Positions 9,497 through 10,836 of a stretch of DNA of 10,836 nt are shown here, one piece after another; position 1 is the first letter of the stretch, and every line of letters begins with the position of its first letter. Under the pieces are notes generated by a model that had not been told where the DNA came from, did no database searches, and was given only the letters and a program-made list of their open reading frames with translations. Location of the stretch: the NCBI GenBank assembly GCA_005880345.1, contig VBGE01000190.1, positions 1-10,836 of the forward strand, in the 5' to 3' direction. The DNA is from Chloroflexota bacterium. GTDB lineage: Bacteria > Chloroflexota > Dormibacteria > Dormibacterales > Dormibacteraceae. Position numbers and translations under genes: made by a program.

Positions 9497-10836
9497 ATGT
9501 GTGGGATCTGCGGCGTGGCGGGCGGCGACCCGGCCCAGAGCCTCGACCTGGTGCTCCGTATGTGCGGCGCGATGGCGCATCGGGGCCCGGACGATGCAGG
9601 GACCGTCCAGCACGACGGCGTGGTGCTCGGGATGCGACGGCTGTCGATCATCGACCTTGCGGGCGGTCATCAGCCGATGGCCAACGAGGACTCGACAGTG
9701 TGGGTGGTCCAGAACGGCGAGATCTACAACCACCGCGAGCTGCGCGAGCAGCTGGCGGCGGCCGGGCATCGGTTTGCGACGCAGTCGGACACCGAGGTGC
9801 TCGTGCACGGCTACGAGGAATGGGGCGAGTCGGTGGTGGAACGGCTCAATGGGCAGTTCGCGTTCTGCTTGCACGACCGTCGCTCTCGCCTCTTGCTGCT
9901 GGCGCGCGATCGCATGGGCATCAAGCCGCTGCACTACGCGGTCGACGGCCCGCGGCTGGTGTTTGCGTCGGAGCTCAAGGCTTTGCTGCGCGACCCGGCT
10001 CTGCGGCGAGGCATCGACCCGGTCGCCCTGGACCAGTACCTCGCATATGAGTTCGTGCCGTCACCGCGCAGCATCGTGCGGGGGATCAGCAAGCTGCGGC
10101 CGGGCCACACGCTGACGTGGTCGCTCGGGTCTGGCGATGGTCGTGCGGTGGTGCGGCGCTACTGGGCGCCGGTCCTCAACGTGGACGGCGCTGCGCCGGC
10201 TCGCAGCGTCGACGCCGCGTGCGAGGAGCTTCGCTCCGTGCTGCGCGAGTCGGTGCGCAAAGAGCTGATCAGCGACGTGCCGCTGGGGGTGTTCTTGTCG
10301 GGCGGGATCGACTCGAGCGCGGTGGCCGCGATGATGACCGAGCTCGGCGGAGACGTGAAGACGTTTTCGGTGGGTTTCGCGGAGCGGTCCTTCGACGAGG
10401 CGCCATACGCGCGCGAGGTCGCTGCGCATCTCGGCACCGATCACCACGCGCTGACGCTCGAACCGTCGATGCTGCTGGGGCTCATCCCGCGCCTTCCGGT
10501 GCTGCTCGACGAGCCGCTGGGCGACGCGTCGATCATTCCGACCTATCTGTTGTCGACGTTCACGCGCGAGCATGTGAAGGTCGCGCTGGGTGGTGACGGC
10601 GGCGATGAGCTGTTCGCGGGCTATCCGACGCTGCAGGCGCACCGCCTCGCATCGCTGTACATGCGCGCGCCTGGGGTTTTGCGGCGGGGATTGGTGGAGC
10701 CGATGGTGCGGCGGCTGCCGGTGTCGCGCGCCAACCTTTCATTCGACTTTCGTGCCAAGAGGTTTGTGAGCGGGGCTTCCGCGCCGGTGGCGGAGCGGCA
10801 CCAGAGGTGGATGGGGTCGTTTGCGCCGGACGAGCG
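9497..10836 (+). CDS. asnB: Asparagine synthase (glutamine-hydrolysing), C-terminus cut by the window edge
   Basis: Uses glutamine-derived ammonia and ATP to amidate aspartate, or a related acid in cell-surface pathways. The first 446 residues are present; the family is usually ~600 or more. ATG 9497 starts MCGICG, so Cys2 becomes the N-terminal nucleophile after Met removal, which fixes the start. Glutaminase domain (to ~190): HRGPDD, RLSIIDL, NGEIYNHREL, SDTEVLVHGYEEWG, LNGQFAF, LARDRMGIKPLHY. Synthetase domain: the PP-loop SGGIDSS at 268-274, TFSVGF, DEPLGDASIIPTY, and GGDGGDELFAGY from 365. All visible catalytic motifs are intact. The gene starts 3 bp after the GT2 stop with only a weak AAGGG 11 nt upstream, so translation is probably coupled. 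Neighbouring glycosyltransferase genes suggest an envelope-glycan role, as for many extra AsnB copies, but plain asparagine synthesis is equally possible. Confidence 0.93.
   Translation, partial: MCGICGVAGGDPAQSLDLVLRMCGAMAHRGPDDAGTVQHDGVVLGMRRLSIIDLAGGHQPMANEDSTVWVVQNGEIYNHRELREQLAAAGHRFATQSDTEVLVHGYEEWGESVVERLNGQFAFCLHDRRSRLLLLARDRMGIKPLHYAVDGPRLVFASELKALLRDPALRRGIDPVALDQYLAYEFVPSPRSIVRGISKLRPGHTLTWSLGSGDGRAVVRRYWAPVLNVDGAAPARSVDAACEELRSVLRESVRKELISDVPLGVFLSGGIDSSAVAAMMTELGGDVKTFSVGFAERSFDEAPYAREVAAHLGTDHHALTLEPSMLLGLIPRLPVLLDEPLGDASIIPTYLLSTFTREHVKVALGGDGGDELFAGYPTLQAHRLASLYMRAPGVLRRGLVEPMVRRLPVSRANLSFDFRAKRFVSGASAPVAERHQRWMGSFAPDE

Overview
The window is dense, very GC-rich bacterial DNA. 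Third codon positions are mostly G or C, and genes abut or overlap with gaps of 3-75 bp. It carries ordinary housekeeping and envelope genes, with no tRNA, rRNA, CRISPR array, phage or insertion sequence visible. Few starts have a Shine-Dalgarno sequence, but several have a TANNNT (-10-like) hexamer 6-10 nt upstream, as expected for leaderless transcripts. This fits a GC-rich actinobacterium-, Chloroflexota- or Dormibacterota-like lineage, but I cannot assign a phylum from sequence alone.

Layout. (1) Positions 1-1341, minus strand: a tight operon of a 55-aa Cys-containing protein, a conserved-looking unknown protein whose frame is broken, and malQ (4-alpha-glucanotransferase), which runs off the left edge. 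(2) Positions 1372-3475, plus strand: an NAD(P)-dependent aldehyde dehydrogenase followed 7 bp later by an M23-type zinc peptidase domain protein with no visible signal peptide. (3) Positions 3463-6977, minus strand: cobalamin-dependent methionine synthase metH in two pieces. The homocysteine module ends at a stop, and the folate, B12 and reactivation modules continue in another frame. The linker and the first folate-barrel strand (GERTN motif) are missing at the joint. Its 3' end overlaps the peptidase gene tail-to-tail by 13 bp. (4) Positions 6998-8398, minus strand: a DUF2079-type polytopic membrane protein that appears to lack one transmembrane segment. (5) Divergent from it, 8474-10836, plus strand: a polyprenyl-phosphate-sugar-synthase-like GT2 glycosyltransferase and, 3 bp downstream, an asparagine synthase (glutamine-hydrolysing) that runs off the right edge.

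How they fit together. The GT2 enzyme, the DUF2079 membrane protein and the AsnB-type amidotransferase look like part of a cell-envelope glycan locus: GT2 could charge a lipid carrier that a GT-C-like membrane enzyme uses, and AsnB-type proteins often occur beside such genes. malQ belongs to maltodextrin/glycogen metabolism. metH makes methionine.

The most unusual feature is not a new system. It is the presence of three places (about 887, 6000 and 7855) where a protein jumps from one conserved block to a later one, twice with a change of frame. This could be real gene decay or, perhaps more likely, small deletions made during amplification or assembly. Raw-read mapping would decide.
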